DNA of 64,000 nucleotides from Tatumella morbirosei. GTDB taxonomy: Bacteria > Pseudomonadota > Gammaproteobacteria > Enterobacterales > Enterobacteriaceae. The translations under genes and the position numbers were made by a program. The stretch covers positions 558,001 through 622,000 of the forward strand of contig NZ_JPKR02000004.1 in the NCBI RefSeq assembly GCF_000757425.2. Reading direction: 5' to 3'. How positions within the stretch are numbered: position 1 is the stretch's first letter; every line of letters begins with the position of its first letter. The notes under the pieces are model-generated. The model was given only the letters and a program-made list of their open reading frames with translations. It was not told where the DNA came from and did not search any database. Shown here one piece after another: positions 18,872-29,089 of this stretch.

Positions 18872-19636
18872 ATGTGGATTGGTGTGATTAGCCTGTTTCC
18901 AGAGATGTTTCGTGCGATTACCGATTACGGGGTAACTGGCCGGGCTGTGAAAAATGGTCTGCTCAGCATTCAGTGCTGGAGTCCAAGAGACTTCACACAC
19001 GACAGGCATCGTACTGTCGACGATCGTCCCTACGGGGGTGGACCGGGAATGCTGATGATGGTGCAACCTTTACGGGATGCAATCCACGCAGCCAAGGCAG
19101 CGGCAGGTGAGGGCGCTAAGGTAATTTACCTGTCACCTCAGGGACGCAAACTGGACCAACAGGGTGTTTGCGAATTAGCAGCAGACCGGAAGTTAATTCT
19201 GGTATGCGGACGCTACGAAGGTATTGATGAGCGGGTAATCGACGCCGAAATTGATGAAGAATGGTCAATCGGTGATTATGTGCTCAGTGGCGGGGAACTG
19301 CCAGCAATGACGATGATTGACTCGGTGGCCCGGTTTATCCCGGGAGTGCTCGGGAAACAAGCATCGGCTGATGAAGATTCGTTTTCTGATGGATTGCTGG
19401 ATTGTCCGCATTATACCCGGCCTGAAGTGTTAGAGGGTGTGGAAGTACCGCCGGTTTTACTGTCGGGTAACCATGCCGAAATTCGCCGTTGGCGTCTGAA
19501 GCAGTCGTTGGGCCGCACCTGGCTTAGAAGACCTGAACTTCTGGAAAACCTGGCTCTGACTGAAGAGCAAGCTAAATTGCTGCGTGAGTTTCGCTATGAA
19601 AATCAGCAGCAGCAACATGATGATGCGGAAGAATAG
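18872..19636 (+). CDS. trmD: tRNA (guanine-37-N1)-methyltransferase TrmD
   Basis: TrmD methylates G37 next to the anticodon, preventing +1 frameshifts. The 254-residue SPOUT enzyme begins [13 protein letters not shown] at the ATG at 18872; the frame extends upstream into the end of rimM, but that extension is not conserved. The knot region has the motifs [18 protein letters not shown] and [13 protein letters not shown]. It is third in the rpsP operon. Confidence 0.97.
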   Translation: MWIGVISLFPEMFRAITDYGVTGRAVKNGLLSIQCWSPRDFTHDRHRTVDDRPYGGGPGMLMMVQPLRDAIHAAKAAAGEGAKVIYLSPQGRKLDQQGVCELAADRKLILVCGRYEGIDERVIDAEIDEEWSIGDYVLSGGELPAMTMIDSVARFIPGVLGKQASADEDSFSDGLLDCPHYTRPEVLEGVEVPPVLLSGNHAEIRRWRLKQSLGRTWLRRPELLENLALTEEQAKLLREFRYENQQQQHDDAEE

Positions 19637-20026
<390 letters not shown>

Positions 20027-20065
20027 GGTATCGCTAACGCGACATCTGAAAGTTAATAGAGAACA

Positions 20066-20097
20066 GGGGGTTGGCCAGTGGCCAGCCCCTTTTTTTT
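20066..20097 (+). terminator. rplS operon terminator
   Basis: The stem GGGGTTGGCC/GGCCAGCCCC (one G-U pair), 3-base loop, is followed by eight T. Confidence 0.92.
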
Positions 20098-20381
20098 GTG
20101 CGAACAAAAAAATGTCCTGTAGACGTGGTTATCGCCCTGGTGTTGGCTCTGCCTGTCAGCTTAAAATGACCAAAACAGCCCCAGGCATATGCTGGTCACC
20201 CGGGTGCTGGCACAGCTCCCCCCGTTCTGTTTTTTCTTATTCTCAACTTTAGTTATCACATTATTTCCGTTGTCACCGGTTAAAGCCGGTAAATTTTTAG
20301 TGATTACTGTGTCATTATCTGTCAGCCAACGAAATAATTATTCCAGCCGCTGATGGCTGCACAACTACACAGAGAGAAAGA
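20098..20381. other. Intergenic region before the APC permease
   Basis: About 280 bases without a supported gene. The only structure noted is a small hairpin ACCGGT/GCCGGT at 20275-20290 followed by AAATTTTTAG. It marks the end of the E. coli-like trmD block; the genes that follow are not neighbours of rplS in E. coli. Confidence 0.6.
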
Positions 20382-21719
20382 ATGCATCAGCTAAAACGCA
20401 CCCTCCGCCTGCGGGATATGGTGGTGATGGGGCTACTGTTTATCGGTCCGGCGGCACCGGTAGGGCTATATGGAACACTGGAAGCCAGCAGCCAGGGGTT
20501 AACGCCGCTGGTATATCTGATTGCCACTCTGGTGATGGCATTTACCGCATGGTCCTATTCGGTCATGTCTTCAGAAATTCCCAATGCCGGTGCAGTCTAC
20601 GCCTATGCATCCCGGGGCTTATCACCGGCCGCCGGATTTATCGCAGGCTGGGTCATTTTGCTCGACTATCTGTTTATACCGGCAGTCGCCTATTTGTTCA
20701 GCGGTATTTCACTGAATGCACTGTTTCCTGTATTGCCTGTCTGGTTCTGGACTTTGCTGGCGGTAGCAGTCACTACCGGACTCAATGTGATAGGCCTGCA
20801 ACGCGCGCGAAAAGTTTCCCTGCTGGTAGTCAGTGCTGAAGTCGCCGTACTGTTGATGATTCTTGCGGGTGGGGCGTGGGTGGTGTGGCATAAAGGGAGT
20901 TCTGTTCCACTGATGCAGCCAATCACCGGATCTCAGGGAGTTGATATCGATCTGCTGTTGTCATCGGTATCTGTGGCATTACTGTCATTCCTGGGGTTTG
21001 ATGCCATCTCTTCGTTTGGTGAAGAGAATAATGGCGATCGCAGACAAACCGGTCGTGCGACGTTGATTTGCCTGTTCCTTGCCGGCGCTCTGTTTGTCGC
21101 TCAGACATGGCTGGCCTCATTGCTCAGCCCGTGGAGCAGCCACTGGTTGACTGAGCATCCGGAAATGCAGGGCAAAGCTTACTACAGCATAGTAAGCCAG
21201 TCGGTTGCTGGCTGGCTGGGTGATTTACTGGCCATCGTCAAGGCGTTCGGTGCCGCCTTCTCGGCCATGATTGGCCAGGCAGCAGCAGGAAGGTTGCTGT
21301 TTAGTCTCTCCCGGGACCGGATTTTGCCGTCAGCGTTAAGCCGGGTGAGCCAGTCTAACGGGCTTCCGGTGGTCAGTATTTTGCTGGCCGCGGGAGTGAA
21401 TAGTCTGCTGGCGGTTGTTGCGGCTCTGGTTCCGGAGGGGTTATCGCACCTGGTTTCCTTTGTCGATGTCGGGGCGATTTGCGGGTTTGTTTTTCTTCAT
21501 CTGTCGGTCACCGGCTGGATGCTGGTAAAACAAAAAAAGCGTGGGCTACGCAATATCCTGCTGTACGGGTTATTACCAGTGGCCGGTCTGTTAATGCTGT
21601 TACCGGTATTGTTCAGTATGCACGCTTTTGCTCTGGGTATTGCTGCGGTATGGCTGGTGATTGGTCTGTTTATCTATGGGGTCCGACGGGATCATCAACA
21701 GTTGTTCCGGGTACTATGA
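20382..21719 (+). CDS. APC-superfamily amino-acid permease
   Basis: The 445-residue protein is a 12-segment APC permease. The first segment has the family motif GLLFIGPAAPVGLYG, and the sixth has SFLGFDAISSFGEE. It is closest in feel to the PuuP/PlaP putrescine importer group, but the substrate cannot be read from sequence. It lies 151 bases upstream of a methionine gamma-lyase-like gene on the same strand. That suggests import of a sulfur amino acid or related substrate for the enzyme, an inference from context. Confidence 0.85.
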   Translation: MHQLKRTLRLRDMVVMGLLFIGPAAPVGLYGTLEASSQGLTPLVYLIATLVMAFTAWSYSVMSSEIPNAGAVYAYASRGLSPAAGFIAGWVILLDYLFIPAVAYLFSGISLNALFPVLPVWFWTLLAVAVTTGLNVIGLQRARKVSLLVVSAEVAVLLMILAGGAWVVWHKGSSVPLMQPITGSQGVDIDLLLSSVSVALLSFLGFDAISSFGEENNGDRRQTGRATLICLFLAGALFVAQTWLASLLSPWSSHWLTEHPEMQGKAYYSIVSQSVAGWLGDLLAIVKAFGAAFSAMIGQAAAGRLLFSLSRDRILPSALSRVSQSNGLPVVSILLAAGVNSLLAVVAALVPEGLSHLVSFVDVGAICGFVFLHLSVTGWMLVKQKKRGLRNILLYGLLPVAGLLMLLPVLFSMHAFALGIAAVWLVIGLFIYGVRRDHQQLFRVL

Positions 21720-21870
21720 TTTTTAGAGTGCTGACTTCAGTGCGGAGAATGTGCCCGGACTGAACGACAAGGCGATCTGTGAATGCTCCCGGGAACAGGT
21801 CAGAGATCTGCCCGGGAAAGATATCCGAATCCCCGTCATCTTGCGGGGCTGTGAACAAAAGGAACGGTGA

Positions 21871-23160
21871 ATGAGTGATGGTAAAAGTCTGAAAACCCGT
21901 CAGGGAGAACATCTGTTGCACCCTGAAACATTAATGACCAGTTACGGCTATGACCCACTACTATCCGAAGGGGCTGTTAAACCTCCGGTATTTCTGACCT
22001 CAACGTTTATCTTCAGAACGGCGGAAGAGGGGCAGGCATTCTTTAATGTTGCCAGCGGGCGGCAGTCAGCGCCTGAAGGGACCCGGGAAGGGCTGGTTTA
22101 CTCGAGATTTAACCATCCAAACAGTGAAATCGTCGAAGATCGTCTGGCATTGTATGAAGGCGCTGAGCGCTGCGCGCTGTTTTCTTCAGGGATGTCGGCG
22201 ATCAGCTCGGTTTTGCTGACACTTTGTAAGCCCGGGGATGTCGTACTGAAAACCCAGCCGTTATACGGGGGGACCGAAACGTTGTTTAACAAAACGCTGG
22301 TCCGGCTGGGTATCAGCAGTCAGCCACTGAGTGATGCGCTGGACTATTCGTCAATGCTGGCGACCGCTAAGCAGGCGGCCAGTACCGGCAGAATTACCGC
22401 TATTTTTGCCGAAACACCGGCGAATCCGACCAACTCTCTGGCGGATATCCGGTTACTGGCCCGACTCGCCGATGATCTGCAACAGATACAAGGTTTTCGA
22501 CCCCCGGTTATTTGCGACAATACCCTGCTGGGGCCGGTGTTTCAGCGCCCGCTGGCGCTGGGGGCTGATGTCAGCGTTTATTCCCTGACAAAATATGTTG
22601 GCGGGCATTCAGATCTGGTCGCCGGGGCCGCGATGGGCAATCGGGAGCTGATGTCCCGGGTAAGGCAGATGCGTAGTGCCATCGGTACTCAGCTTGACCC
22701 ACATTCCTGCTGGATGCTGGGCCGTTCTCTGGAGACTCTGCAGTTGCGGATGGAGAAGGCGAATAATAATGCACAGCAGGTGGCGGAGTTTTTACAGCAA
22801 CACCCTAAAATTACTGCGGTACATTATTTGCCGTTTAATGATCCTGCAACACCTGCTGGCAGGTTGTACCGGGAGCAATGTACTGGCGCAGGTTCGACTT
22901 TTTCTTTTGATGTCGGCCAGTCGCAGGCAGATGCCTTTCGTTTTCTGAACCAACTGAAAATATTCCGTCAGGCGGTCAGTCTGGGTGGCACCGAATCACT
23001 GGCCAGTCATCCGGCAACCACCACTCATTCAGGTGTTGCCCGCGAAACCCGGGAAGCCTTTGCGATACTCGAAACTACGGTGAGGGTATCGATAGGGATT
23101 GAACATCCGGTCGATCTGATTGCCGATTTACAGCAGGCTCTGGACGTTTTAGACGACTAA
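21871..23160 (+). CDS. Cys/Met-metabolism PLP enzyme, methionine gamma-lyase-like
   Basis: The 429-residue protein belongs to the fold-type I Cys/Met PLP family. It has [10 protein letters not shown] near residue 108, NPTNSLADI, and the PLP lysine at Lys241 in [11 protein letters not shown]. Family members include methionine gamma-lyase, cystathionine gamma-synthase and O-acetylhomoserine sulfhydrylase. The position matching the catalytic cysteine of Pseudomonas methionine gamma-lyase is glycine here (LYGGTETLF), so lyase activity on methionine is not assured. The preceding permease suggests a catabolic or salvage role. Confidence 0.85.
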   Translation: MSDGKSLKTRQGEHLLHPETLMTSYGYDPLLSEGAVKPPVFLTSTFIFRTAEEGQAFFNVASGRQSAPEGTREGLVYSRFNHPNSEIVEDRLALYEGAERCALFSSGMSAISSVLLTLCKPGDVVLKTQPLYGGTETLFNKTLVRLGISSQPLSDALDYSSMLATAKQAASTGRITAIFAETPANPTNSLADIRLLARLADDLQQIQGFRPPVICDNTLLGPVFQRPLALGADVSVYSLTKYVGGHSDLVAGAAMGNRELMSRVRQMRSAIGTQLDPHSCWMLGRSLETLQLRMEKANNNAQQVAEFLQQHPKITAVHYLPFNDPATPAGRLYREQCTGAGSTFSFDVGQSQADAFRFLNQLKIFRQAVSLGGTESLASHPATTTHSGVARETREAFAILETTVRVSIGIEHPVDLIADLQQALDVLDD

Positions 23161-23162
23161 AA

Positions 23163-23192
23163 TTACAGGCCGGTGATGATACCGGCCTGTAA
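23163..23192. terminator. Bidirectional terminator between convergent genes
   Basis: A 12-bp perfect stem TTACAGGCCGGT/ACCGGCCTGTAA with loop GATGAT lies between the PLP enzyme gene and the nitroreductase gene. Confidence 0.8.
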
Positions 23193-23203
23193 ATCAGTGT
23201 GAT

Positions 23204-23803
23204 TTAGCGGGCGATGATAAAACGTTCATTGTCTGCGATATAGGTTTTTTCGCCGGCAGGTGCTTCGACAGAACCGAAGTTCAACTGAGCACGCAGTTTC
23301 CAGGAAGCAGGAACATTCCAGGTGTTACGTACATCTTCATCGACCAGCGGATTATAGTGCTGCAGGTTCGCCCCAATACCTTGCTCAGCCAATGCCAGCC
23401 ATACGGCGTATTGTGCAATACCCGTACTGTGTTCTGACCAGACCGGGAAGTTATCGGCATAGGCTGCAAATTTCTGCTGCAGTCCGGTAACCACATCCTT
23501 GTCTTCAAAAAACAGCACCGAGCCGGCAGCGGCTGCGAAGCCGTTAATTTTTTTATCTGTGGCTTCAAAAGCTTCCGCCGGGACATGTTTTCTTAACTGC
23601 TCTTTGGTCAGGGACCAGAAAGTTTTATGCTGATCACCGAGCAAAATCAAAGCCCGGGAGCTCTGTGAGTTAAACGCGGAAGGGGCGTTTTTAATCGCTG
23701 TCTGAATCAGTGAGATGACCTCGTCATCTGTCAGCGGCAAATCAGGGCCCAGCGCATAAATCGTTCTGCGTTTAGCCGACAGTTCATTAAAACCTTGTGA
23801 CAT
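23204..23803 (-). CDS. Nitroreductase-family FMN oxidoreductase
   Basis: The 199-residue protein has the nitroreductase fold pattern. It opens with an arginine-containing FMN contact (SAKRRTIYALG), followed by NAPSAFNSQSSRALIL and a C-terminal GANLQHYNP segment. It resembles the compact group that includes fungal Frm2-type proteins. It should bind FMN as a dimer and reduce quinones or nitro compounds with NAD(P)H, but the natural substrate is unknown. It stands alone, with its own upstream region of about 140 bases before the next possible coding sequence. Confidence 0.88.
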   Translation of the reverse strand: MSQGFNELSAKRRTIYALGPDLPLTDDEVISLIQTAIKNAPSAFNSQSSRALILLGDQHKTFWSLTKEQLRKHVPAEAFEATDKKINGFAAAAGSVLFFEDKDVVTGLQQKFAAYADNFPVWSEHSTGIAQYAVWLALAEQGIGANLQHYNPLVDEDVRNTWNVPASWKLRAQLNFGSVEAPAGEKTYIADNERFIIAR

Positions 23804-24267
23804 AGTGTCTCCTTAACTTTGGGATAACCACTCCGGCCAATGGCCCGGAAGGGTGAGGTTTGCCTGTCAGAAAACAGCATAACCGATTGACTCAGAATCT
23901 ACCTGCCTATCTTCAGCAATATTTCTGATGATAGAAATCAAATGTTATGAATAAGGCAACGGACACCGCAAGTGACGCAGGATTTGCCCTGCATGGCTAT
24001 AGGTTGAATCTGTCGTCATACTCCCCGGAAGCTATGACAGCGGGCTTATATAGAACAGCAGGTTATATACAAAAAATTCTTATTATCATTTGTGTTTATG
24101 TAGTTCTGGTCATCACTCCCTGGTCACCGGTATAGTGATTTTGTTGTAAACTTGTCAGTTTTTTTAACCTTTTGTGATAATTATCAAAACTTACAGCCTG
24201 AGACTGAGTAACAGTGGTCTCAGTCAAGATTACATGGTCTTGTTCACCTTTTTACAGGAGTCCTGGT
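23804..24267. other. Intergenic region between the nitroreductase gene and adhP
   Basis: About 460 bases between divergent genes, holding both promoters. A frame at 23947-24135 could encode 62 residues but lacks a ribosome site and family resemblance. The clear element is the palindromic site at 24173-24188, listed separately. Confidence 0.6.
24173..24188 (+). promoter_or_regulatory. CRP/FNR-type palindromic site upstream of adhP
   Basis: TGTGATAATTATCAAA matches the CRP pattern TGTGA-N6-TCACA at 9 of 10 defined bases. Shifted by one base, it matches the FNR pattern TTGAT-N4-ATCAA at 9 of 10. It contains a perfect 12-base palindrome TGATAATTATCA. It lies about 80 bases before the adhP start. 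Confidence 0.55.
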
Positions 24268-25287
24268 ATGAAAGCTGCTGTCGTTACTAAAGATCATAAC
24301 GTTGAAATTGTTGATAAAAAGTTGCGTCCTCTTGAGCATGGTGAAGCACTGCTACAGATGGAATACTGTGGTGTATGTCACACGGATCTCCACGTTAAAA
24401 ATGGTGATTTTGGAGATAAAACCGGGGTCATCCTTGGGCATGAAGGTATCGGAATTGTTAAACAAATTGGACCTGGTGTTACGTCACTGAAACCCGGGGA
24501 TCGTGCCAGTGTGGCCTGGTTTTTTCAGGGCTGCGGATACTGTGAATATTGTAACAGTGGAAATGAAACACTGTGCCGTAGTGTGAAAAATGCAGGTTAC
24601 ACTGTGGATGGCGGTATGGCGGAAGAGTGCATAGTGGTAGCCGATTATGCAGTGAAAGTACCTGACGGACTTGATGCAGCGGAGGCCAGCAGTATTACCT
24701 GCGCCGGAGTGACAACTTATAAAGCCGTTAAGGTATCGAATATTCGTCCCGGACAGTGGATTGCGATTTACGGGCTGGGTGGTCTGGGTAATCTGGCTCT
24801 GCAATACGCCAAAAATGTATTTAACGCCAAAGTGGTGGCGGTTGATGTGAATGAGGCTCAGCTGGAATTTGCCCGTGAGATGGGGGCTGATTTAACTATT
24901 AACCCGGTAAAAGAAGATGCCGCAAAAATAATGCAGGAAAAATGCGGTGGTGCGCATGCTGCTGTAGTGACTGCGGTGGCGAAATCTGCTTTCAACTCGG
25001 CGGTCTATTGTGTTCGTGCCGGTGGCCGGGTGGTTGCGGTGGGGCTTCCGCCGGAATCAATGAGCCTGGATATCCCGCGGCTGGTACTGGATGGTATCGA
25101 GGTTGTAGGCTCGCTGGTAGGAACCCGTAAAGATCTTGCTGAAGCATTCCGCTTCGCTGCTGAAGGTAAAGTCGTGCCTAAAGTTGAAAAACGTCCGGTA
25201 GAGGATATCAACGATATTTTCCATGAAATGGAACAGGGCAAGATTAAAGGCCGGATGGTTATCGACTTCTGTACCCATACGCATTAA
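24268..25287 (+). CDS. adhP: Zinc-dependent alcohol dehydrogenase AdhP
   Basis: AdhP oxidises ethanol and propanol or reduces the aldehydes, using NAD. The 339-residue protein has the catalytic zinc motif CGVCHTD followed by GHEGIG, the structural zinc cluster CGYCEYC...ETLC and the Rossmann motif GLGGLGN. The ATG at 24268 has CAGGAGTCCTGGT upstream; the open frame extends further upstream, but without conserved residues. It is monocistronic, with a CRP/FNR-like site upstream and a terminator downstream. Confidence 0.96.
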   Translation: MKAAVVTKDHNVEIVDKKLRPLEHGEALLQMEYCGVCHTDLHVKNGDFGDKTGVILGHEGIGIVKQIGPGVTSLKPGDRASVAWFFQGCGYCEYCNSGNETLCRSVKNAGYTVDGGMAEECIVVADYAVKVPDGLDAAEASSITCAGVTTYKAVKVSNIRPGQWIAIYGLGGLGNLALQYAKNVFNAKVVAVDVNEAQLEFAREMGADLTINPVKEDAAKIMQEKCGGAHAAVVTAVAKSAFNSAVYCVRAGGRVVAVGLPPESMSLDIPRLVLDGIEVVGSLVGTRKDLAEAFRFAAEGKVVPKVEKRPVEDINDIFHEMEQGKIKGRMVIDFCTHTH

Positions 25288-25320
25288 CAGAATAAGAGTA
25301 TAGTCTCTGATGTCATACAG

Positions 25321-25349
25321 GCTCTGACCTTTCAGGTCAGGGCTTTTTT
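25321..25349 (+). terminator. adhP terminator
   Basis: The stem GCTCTGACC/GGTCAGGGC (one G-U pair) with loop TTTCA is followed by six T. Confidence 0.9.
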
Positions 25350-25641
25350 GTGTCCGGAAAACCTGCGACCTGCGGAAGATATTTTTTTGTCTGTGACAGA
25401 GAGTGAAAATGACCGGAGGGCCAACCCCATTGTTGCTGTTGTTTATAAAGCAAGCAATTGGTCAGACCAACCCGAACGGAAAAGTAACATCGTCCACAGA
25501 ACCTTCATTTGGTGTGTGATCTGAACCAGATCTGGTTAACGACAGCCAGGTACAGGGTTAGGATGTAGCTGACAACACTGAGTTAACATTTACGTAACGG
25601 TTGATACTGCCAGCTCCTGCCCCGGAGTTGCGGAGAAATAT
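25350..25641. other. lldRD upstream region
   Basis: About 290 bases without a gene. It contains the LldR-type operator at 25456-25470 and a perfect 14-base palindrome AACCAGATCTGGTT at 25524-25537 of unknown role. In E. coli the lactate permease gene lldP would precede lldR; no trace of it is seen here. Confidence 0.65.
25456..25470 (+). promoter_or_regulatory. LldR/PdhR-type operator
   Basis: AATTGGTCAGACCAA fits the GntR-family FCD operator pattern ATTGGT-N3-ACCAAT used by LldR and PdhR, missing only the last T. It lies about 170 bases upstream of lldR, so autoregulation of lldRD by lactate is likely. Confidence 0.75.
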
Positions 25642-26427
25642 ATGCCCAAATCATCAGAAAAACTCAGCAATCTGCTGATGACCAGACTGGAGCAATTGAT
25701 AAAGCAACAATCATTACACGGCGGAATGCGCCTGCCTTCTGAACGTGATCTGGCCAGTAAACTGCAGGTGTCACGGGCCTCCGTTCGTGAGGCACTACAG
25801 AAACTTAACAGTTCCGGGGTGATTTATACCCTGCCTGGCGGTGGGAGTTTTGTCCGGGAACGGTCAACCCCCTGGACTGAGAGTGTCATTGTGGAACCGC
25901 TAACAAAGTTATTAGCTGACGATCCTGAATACCGACTGGATATCCTGGAAGCCAGACATACACTGGAAGCAGGTACCGCATGGCATGCTGCACTTCGTGC
26001 CAGCAGCGATGATAAACAGCGTCTGCAATACTGTTTTGAAGCCATGAGCGAATTACCTCCGGGGAGTGATACCAGCCTGATAGCTCAGGCCGATGCGCGG
26101 TTTCATCTGATGATTGCAGAAGCGTCACATAATGCAGTGTTGTTACAAACTATGCGCGGGCTGTTTGGTTTACTGCACAGTTCGGTATTACAAAGCCATC
26201 AGCAAATGTTCGCCAGCCAGCAGGTTGTCAGCCAACTGACAGAACAGCACTGGCATCTGCTACAGGCTATCCTTGCCGGAGACGCCGCCACCGCCAGGCA
26301 GGCGGCAGGCAGTCACCTCAGTTTCGTGCATAAAACCACCCAACAGCTCGATGAAGACTATGCCAGACAGCAAAGAGTTATACGTCTGCCTGACGAGCTT
26401 CAGAAATTCACAGGCAATGGATCATGA
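25642..26427 (+). CDS. lldR: Lactate-responsive GntR-family regulator LldR
   Basis: The 261-residue protein has an N-terminal winged helix of the GntR type ([23 protein letters not shown]) and a C-terminal FCD ligand domain with [23 protein letters not shown]. coli LldR senses L-lactate and controls the lactate dehydrogenase operon. The gene overlaps lldD by four bases (ATGA), so the two are translationally coupled. Confidence 0.94.
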   Translation: MPKSSEKLSNLLMTRLEQLIKQQSLHGGMRLPSERDLASKLQVSRASVREALQKLNSSGVIYTLPGGGSFVRERSTPWTESVIVEPLTKLLADDPEYRLDILEARHTLEAGTAWHAALRASSDDKQRLQYCFEAMSELPPGSDTSLIAQADARFHLMIAEASHNAVLLQTMRGLFGLLHSSVLQSHQQMFASQQVVSQLTEQHWHLLQAILAGDAATARQAAGSHLSFVHKTTQQLDEDYARQQRVIRLPDELQKFTGNGS

Positions 26428-27572
26428 TTATATCGGCTTCTTCTGATTACCGTGCGGCTGCGGAAAAACGTCTGCCACCTTTTCTGTTTCACTATATCGA
26501 TGGCGGTGCTTATGCCGAGTACACGCTGAAACGCAATACTGATGATCTTTCTGAAATCGCTTTACGCCAGCGGGTTCTGAATGACATGTCATCACTGAGT
26601 CTTGAAACTCAATTGTTTAATGAAACGCTATCGATGCCGGTTGCGCTTGGCCCGGTAGGACTGACCGGCATGTATGCGCGGCGTGGAGAGGTTCAGGCTG
26701 CCAGGGCTGCATCAGCAGCAGGAATTCCGTTTACCCTCTCTACCGTCTCGGTATGTCCGATTGAGGAAGTTGCGCCGGTAATGTCCCGTCCTATGTGGTT
26801 CCAGTTGTATGTTCTGCGGGACCGCGCATTTATGCGAAATGCCCTGGAAAGAGCGAAGGCTGCAGGCTGCTCTGTTCTGGTGTTCACTGTGGATATGCCC
26901 ACCCCGGGAGCTCGTTATCGTGATGCACATTCGGGGATGAGTGGACCTTTTGCCGCTTCCCGCCGTTACCTGCAGGCTGTACAACATCCAGGTTGGGCAT
27001 GGGATGTAGGATTACTGGGGAGACCGCATGACCTTGGTAATGTCTCGGCTTATCTCGGCAAACCCACCGGACTGGAAGACTATATAGGCTGGCTGGCTAA
27101 AAACTTCGATCCTTCCATTTCGTGGAAGGATTTGGAATGGATTCGTGATTTCTGGGATGGGCCAATGGTTATTAAAGGCATCCTTGATCCACAGGATGCG
27201 CGGGATGCGGTACGTTTTGGTGCAGACGGTATTGTGGTATCAAATCATGGCGGGCGGCAACTGGATGGGGTGCTGTCCACGGCCCGTGCCTTACCCTCAA
27301 TCGCGGATGCAGTTAAAGGAGATATAACAATACTGGCTGATAGCGGTGTTCGTAACGGTCTGGATGTAGTGAGGATGCTGGCATTGGGGGCGGATACAGT
27401 ACTGCTCGGCAGGGCGTTTATCTATGCATTGGCGACCCATGGGCAGCAAGGGGTAGACAATCTATTGAAACTGGTAGCCAACGAGATGCGTGTCGCTATG
27501 ACACTGACCGGGGCAAAATCGATCAATGAAATCAGCCGTGAACTGCTGGTCAATGTGGCAGACATAAGATAA
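26424..27572 (+). CDS. lldD: L-lactate dehydrogenase (quinone) LldD
   Basis: LldD oxidises L-lactate to pyruvate at the inner membrane, passing electrons to quinone via FMN. The 382-residue protein has the active-site histidine in [12 protein letters not shown] and the FMN-binding segment [20 protein letters not shown]. It ends about 14 residues earlier than the E. coli protein (396 as I recall), after LLVNVADIR; the missing tail is not catalytic. The companion permease gene lldP is absent from this locus. Confidence 0.96.
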   Translation: MIISASSDYRAAAEKRLPPFLFHYIDGGAYAEYTLKRNTDDLSEIALRQRVLNDMSSLSLETQLFNETLSMPVALGPVGLTGMYARRGEVQAARAASAAGIPFTLSTVSVCPIEEVAPVMSRPMWFQLYVLRDRAFMRNALERAKAAGCSVLVFTVDMPTPGARYRDAHSGMSGPFAASRRYLQAVQHPGWAWDVGLLGRPHDLGNVSAYLGKPTGLEDYIGWLAKNFDPSISWKDLEWIRDFWDGPMVIKGILDPQDARDAVRFGADGIVVSNHGGRQLDGVLSTARALPSIADAVKGDITILADSGVRNGLDVVRMLALGADTVLLGRAFIYALATHGQQGVDNLLKLVANEMRVAMTLTGAKSINEISRELLVNVADIR

Positions 27573-27604
27573 TTCATAAAACCCGGTGATGTGGTGCCGG
27601 GGGA

Positions 27605-27614
27605 CTATACTTAA
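27605..27614 (+). promoter_or_regulatory. Sigma-S type -10 of the osmC promoter
   Basis: CTATACTTAA matches the extended sigma-S -10 consensus KCTAYRCTTAA apart from the first base. It lies 29 bases before the osmC ATG. A small hairpin CCCGG/CCGGG (27582-27601) just upstream could end lldD transcription. The E. coli osmC promoter has the same -10. Confidence 0.8.
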
Positions 27615-27642
27615 TGCTTTATACCCTGAAGCGGAGGATAGT

Positions 27643-28071
27643 ATGACAATACATAAAAAAGGCTCGGCACACTGGGAAGGTGATATTAAAGGTAAAGGTA
27701 CTGTCAGTACCCAAAGTGGCGCCCTGAGTCAGCAGCCCTATGGCTTTAATACCCGGTTTGAAGATAAGCCCGGAACCAATCCTGAAGAGCTGATAGGTGC
27801 AGCACATGCTGCCTGTTTTTCTATGGCACTATCTTTGATGCTCGGACAGGCGGGTCATCCGCCCAAAAGTATTGATACTACTGCCGATGTTTCACTGGAT
27901 AAAAAAGGAGAGGGTTTTGCTATCACTAAGGTTGCTCTGGTCAGTGAGATTGAGTTGCCTGGTATTGATGCGAAAACCTTTGAAGACATTATCCTGAAAG
28001 CCAAAGCCGGTTGCCCGGTCTCTCAGTTGCTGAATACCGAAATCACCCTTGATTACACATTAATCAACTAA
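27643..28071 (+). CDS. osmC: Organic hydroperoxide reductase OsmC
   Basis: OsmC reduces organic hydroperoxides using a reactive cysteine pair. The 142-residue protein has both cysteines in their motifs, AAHAACFSMALS and KAGCPVSQLL. It aligns with E. coli OsmC from MTIHKKG to the end. The ATG at 27643 has GGAGGATAGT upstream; in-frame codons further 5' are not conserved. A sigma-S type promoter precedes it, which fits osmotic and stationary-phase control. Confidence 0.97.
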   Translation: MTIHKKGSAHWEGDIKGKGTVSTQSGALSQQPYGFNTRFEDKPGTNPEELIGAAHAACFSMALSLMLGQAGHPPKSIDTTADVSLDKKGEGFAITKVALVSEIELPGIDAKTFEDIILKAKAGCPVSQLLNTEITLDYTLIN

Positions 28072-28119
28072 AGGGTGTCAGGCCCGCAGTGACTGCGGGC
28101 TATACATTTTCCGCCGAAA

Positions 28120-28404
28120 TTACTCATCATTCTCCTGTTCTTCCACCATCATTCCGGCATGCTGAATTCCCTGACGAATTTTGCTGTTACTGGCAGGTCT
28201 GACAGAAGAGTGGACACGAGTGACGCGGGAAGGGTCGGCGGCGATAAATTCAAACGTCGGTGCGTAGTAAAAGGGCAACCACCCCCCAAAACCCGATTCC
28301 CACTCCCAACGGACAGGGCAGGGCCAGATAATATCCTGATATAACAGGTAATAAACCCACCGCCCGGAGGGTTTTCTTGGTCGGGATTGTTTTTTTGCTC
28401 TCAT
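28120..28404 (-). CDS. Hypothetical 94-residue protein
   Basis: The frame encodes a basic N-terminus (MRAKKQSRPRKPSGRW), a tryptophan- and tyrosine-rich middle (WEWESGFGGWLPFYYAP) and an acidic end (VEEQENDE). I do not recognise the family, and no ribosome site is evident before the ATG. It lies downstream of a small lipoprotein gene on the same strand, so cotranscription is possible. The frame could be fortuitous. Confidence 0.4.
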   Translation of the reverse strand: MRAKKQSRPRKPSGRWVYYLLYQDIIWPCPVRWEWESGFGGWLPFYYAPTFEFIAADPSRVTRVHSSVRPASNSKIRQGIQHAGMMVEEQENDE

Positions 28405-28487
28405 AAGATGCCCGAAGTTCAGCGTATAATGTTAATCATCAGAAATGGCGGGTGATGAGGCGCAGATTCACCGGTATGCAAAGTGCA

Positions 28488-28673
28488 TTATTGCGGTTGT
28501 GGATCGCGATGAACTTCCCCGCAAATCAGTACTGCGTGCGGGCGCACTTTATGAATCCGGTCAGCCATCATTTCACAACTGGCCTGGTTGGGAAAAATAT
28601 GCTCTGAAACAGGCAACGCATCACAGGCATCATTGCCACAGGCACTGACTAATAATACAAATCCGATTAACAT
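28488..28673 (-). CDS. Small lipoprotein of unknown function
   Basis: The 61-residue protein begins with a short hydrophobic segment ending in VSAC, a plausible lipobox with Cys12 as the lipidated residue. The mature part has several cysteines and ends in CGEVHRDPQPQ. The start is supported by AAGGAG eight bases upstream on the minus strand. The conserved-looking cysteine spacing hints at disulfides in the periplasm, but I do not recognise the family. Confidence 0.6.
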   Translation of the reverse strand: MLIGFVLLVSACGNDACDALPVSEHIFPNQASCEMMADRIHKVRPHAVLICGEVHRDPQPQ

Positions 28674-28905
28674 GACTGACTCCTTAGCTCAGTATCCTCG
28701 TGTCCCGGCAGCCGGAAGATTAGTATAGCATTGGTGCTGGCATCATCCTGCCAGCCGGTAATCGGTAATACCTGAGTCCGGCATCTTTATTGAATCTGTT
28801 CGCCATGAAAGACCGAAAAATAGAGCGGTTATCCTGCCAGAGAGTAGTTAACTGCGTTACACTTTAGGTTTGCGTTATTTAATTCAATACCTACAGGTAC
28901 TCTTT

Positions 28906-29082
28906 ATGAACGAAGCAATTTCCCAACCCGCAGAACACCCAAAGCAGGCTGCATTACAGCTGGTCATCGAGCTGGTTCGTGCTGGCAAACTCAGTCCGCT
29001 CCAGGGTGATGCCGCCAATATGATTTCTATTTATGAACAATTTAAAAATCATTTTGAGCAGGAGAACTCTCAACCGAAATAA
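28906..29082 (+). CDS. Small acidic/helical hypothetical protein
   Basis: The 58-residue product of the ATG at 28906 is likely a helical soluble protein (QAALQLVIELVRAGKL, then ISIYEQFKNHFEQE). The in-frame ATG at 28870 has poorer context. No family is recognised. It is followed by a hairpin shared with the convergent CPBP gene. Confidence 0.55.
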   Translation: MNEAISQPAEHPKQAALQLVIELVRAGKLSPLQGDAANMISIYEQFKNHFEQENSQPK

Positions 29083-29089
29083 TCCAGGC

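Noticed and set aside
23947-24135. A 62-residue frame between the nitroreductase gene and adhP
   Set aside because: No ribosome site, no recognisable family and a mixed composition; probably fortuitous.
25524-25537. Perfect palindrome AACCAGATCTGGTT before lldR
   Set aside because: Considered as a second LldR operator, but the half-sites are inverted relative to the GGT-N3-ACC pattern. Reported only as a palindrome of unknown role.
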